Assembly: GCA_027487845.1 (NCBI GenBank)
Contig: JAIYCV010000034.1
Coordinates: forward strand, 1-64,000
Reading direction: 5' to 3'
DNA: 64,000 nucleotides
Source: Flammeovirgaceae bacterium
Lineage (GTDB): Bacteria; Bacteroidota; Bacteroidia; Cytophagales; Cyclobacteriaceae
A program made the position numbers and the translations under genes. How positions within the stretch are numbered: position 1 is the first letter of the stretch; every line of letters begins with the position of its first letter. The notes below the pieces were generated by a model, which saw nothing but the letters and a program-made list of their open reading frames with translations, was not told the origin of the DNA and did not search any database. This document shows positions 63,651 to 64,000 of this stretch, piece by piece.

Positions 63651-64000
63651 TAAGAAATCGGGATTTGCTTTTTAAAACCGCCAGAAAGTTCGTTATATGG
63701 TAGCGTAACTGCCAATTCATTTTCTTCGACTTGCGCGGCAATTCCATTGCGGTCCACAAAGTAAGGAATCGGTTTGTTGTAAATCACCTTCGGATAATTA
63801 TGCACTTGATCTTGAGACATCAAAGGGATTAGGTAATAAATCATCAACACATTGTTTTGAATTTCAATCTTAACATTTTCGATCATCACCGATGGTATGC
63901 TAAAACTGACTTTTCTATAGTTTTCAAATTGCTGTAAGCGAATTTCAGGTTGAGATATGCCACCCGAAAGCGTATTGATCATATCGATGCTCGTAAGCAA
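63647..64000 (-). CDS. Hypothetical protein, possibly Hsp20-like; cut by the window edge
   Basis: 117 codons are visible. The frame continues off the right edge, and the TTG at 64000 need not be the true start. The sequence (RKVSFSIPSVMIENVKIEIQNNVLMIYYLI..., later VDRNGIAAQVEENELAVTLPY) has the beta-sandwich pattern of alpha-crystallin/Hsp20-like domains, but no A-x-x-x-n-G-v-L motif is clear. The family call is tentative. Convergent with the DoxX gene. Confidence 0.6.
   Translation of the reverse strand: MLTSIDMINTLSGGISQPEIRLQQFENYRKVSFSIPSVMIENVKIEIQNNVLMIYYLIPLMSQDQVHNYPKVIYNKPIPYFVDRNGIAAQVEENELAVTLPYNELSGGFKKQIPISY

Overview
The window looks like chromosomal DNA of a Bacteroidota bacterium, most likely a member of the Cytophagales. 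The evidence is a type IX secretion C-terminal sorting domain, two TonB-dependent receptors (one paired with a DUF4249 lipoprotein), DUF4199 and BatA-type membrane proteins, a zinc metalloprotease of the DUF5117 type, AT-rich coding DNA without clear Shine-Dalgarno sites, and a tmRNA whose tag reads AGESNYAMAA, a Bacteroidota-like ending. No rRNA, tRNA or CRISPR array was seen.

Layout. 1-3.4 kb: the cut-off start of an IS1380-like transposase, a methyltransferase, and a GMC oxidoreductase with its small gluconate-dehydrogenase-type subunit. 3.5-6.6 kb: a GloVer-repeat secreted protein split by one in-frame stop. 6.7-14.5 kb: a minus-strand cluster of ethanolamine-type permease, glutamine-synthetase-like ligase, iron alcohol dehydrogenase, gamma-glutamyl amidase and aldehyde dehydrogenase. 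Read together these make a complete gamma-glutamylation route for ethanolamine (or a similar amino alcohol), with a DUF4184 gene and a YhcG-type nuclease gene lodged inside. 14.5-22 kb: a TPR/HTH regulator followed by a phytase, TonB receptor and surface lipoprotein set. 22.3-31.5 kb: ClpB, a potassium channel, a cytochrome c/SCO pair, MOSC, Crp/Fnr, a phosphorylase-like protein lacking its PLP lysine, and a thioredoxin/TPR protein. 31.7-38.2 kb: a plus-strand operon for a periplasmic molybdenum hydroxylase, with 2Fe-2S subunit, Mo subunit, cytochrome c, serine hydrolase, XdhC and a MobA-like nucleotidyltransferase.

38-45 kb: an MBL/rhodanese protein, a WG-repeat protein, dienelactone hydrolase, PepSY protein, a BRO-N antirepressor-like gene and tmRNA. 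45.6-54.4 kb: DUF4249/TonB receptor, then a tight operon of BatA-like protein, a catalytically dead dihydroorotase homologue, two DUF4199 proteins and a glycosyltransferase. 54.5-64 kb: SSB, a zinc-finger/HNH pair, SDR, MaoC, CDGSH, metalloprotease, FKBP, a geranylgeranyl-reductase-like flavoprotein, an isolated IF2-N protein, DoxX and a partial gene at the right edge.

The most unusual non-coding signal is a set of intergenic stretches with strict 7-bp periodicity (1599-1661, 8748-8775, 27213-27314, 45420-45619). Each uses a different heptamer theme, and each sits just ahead of the 5' end of a minus-strand gene (or tmRNA). The most interesting metabolic unit is the gamma-glutamyl-ethanolamine cluster.
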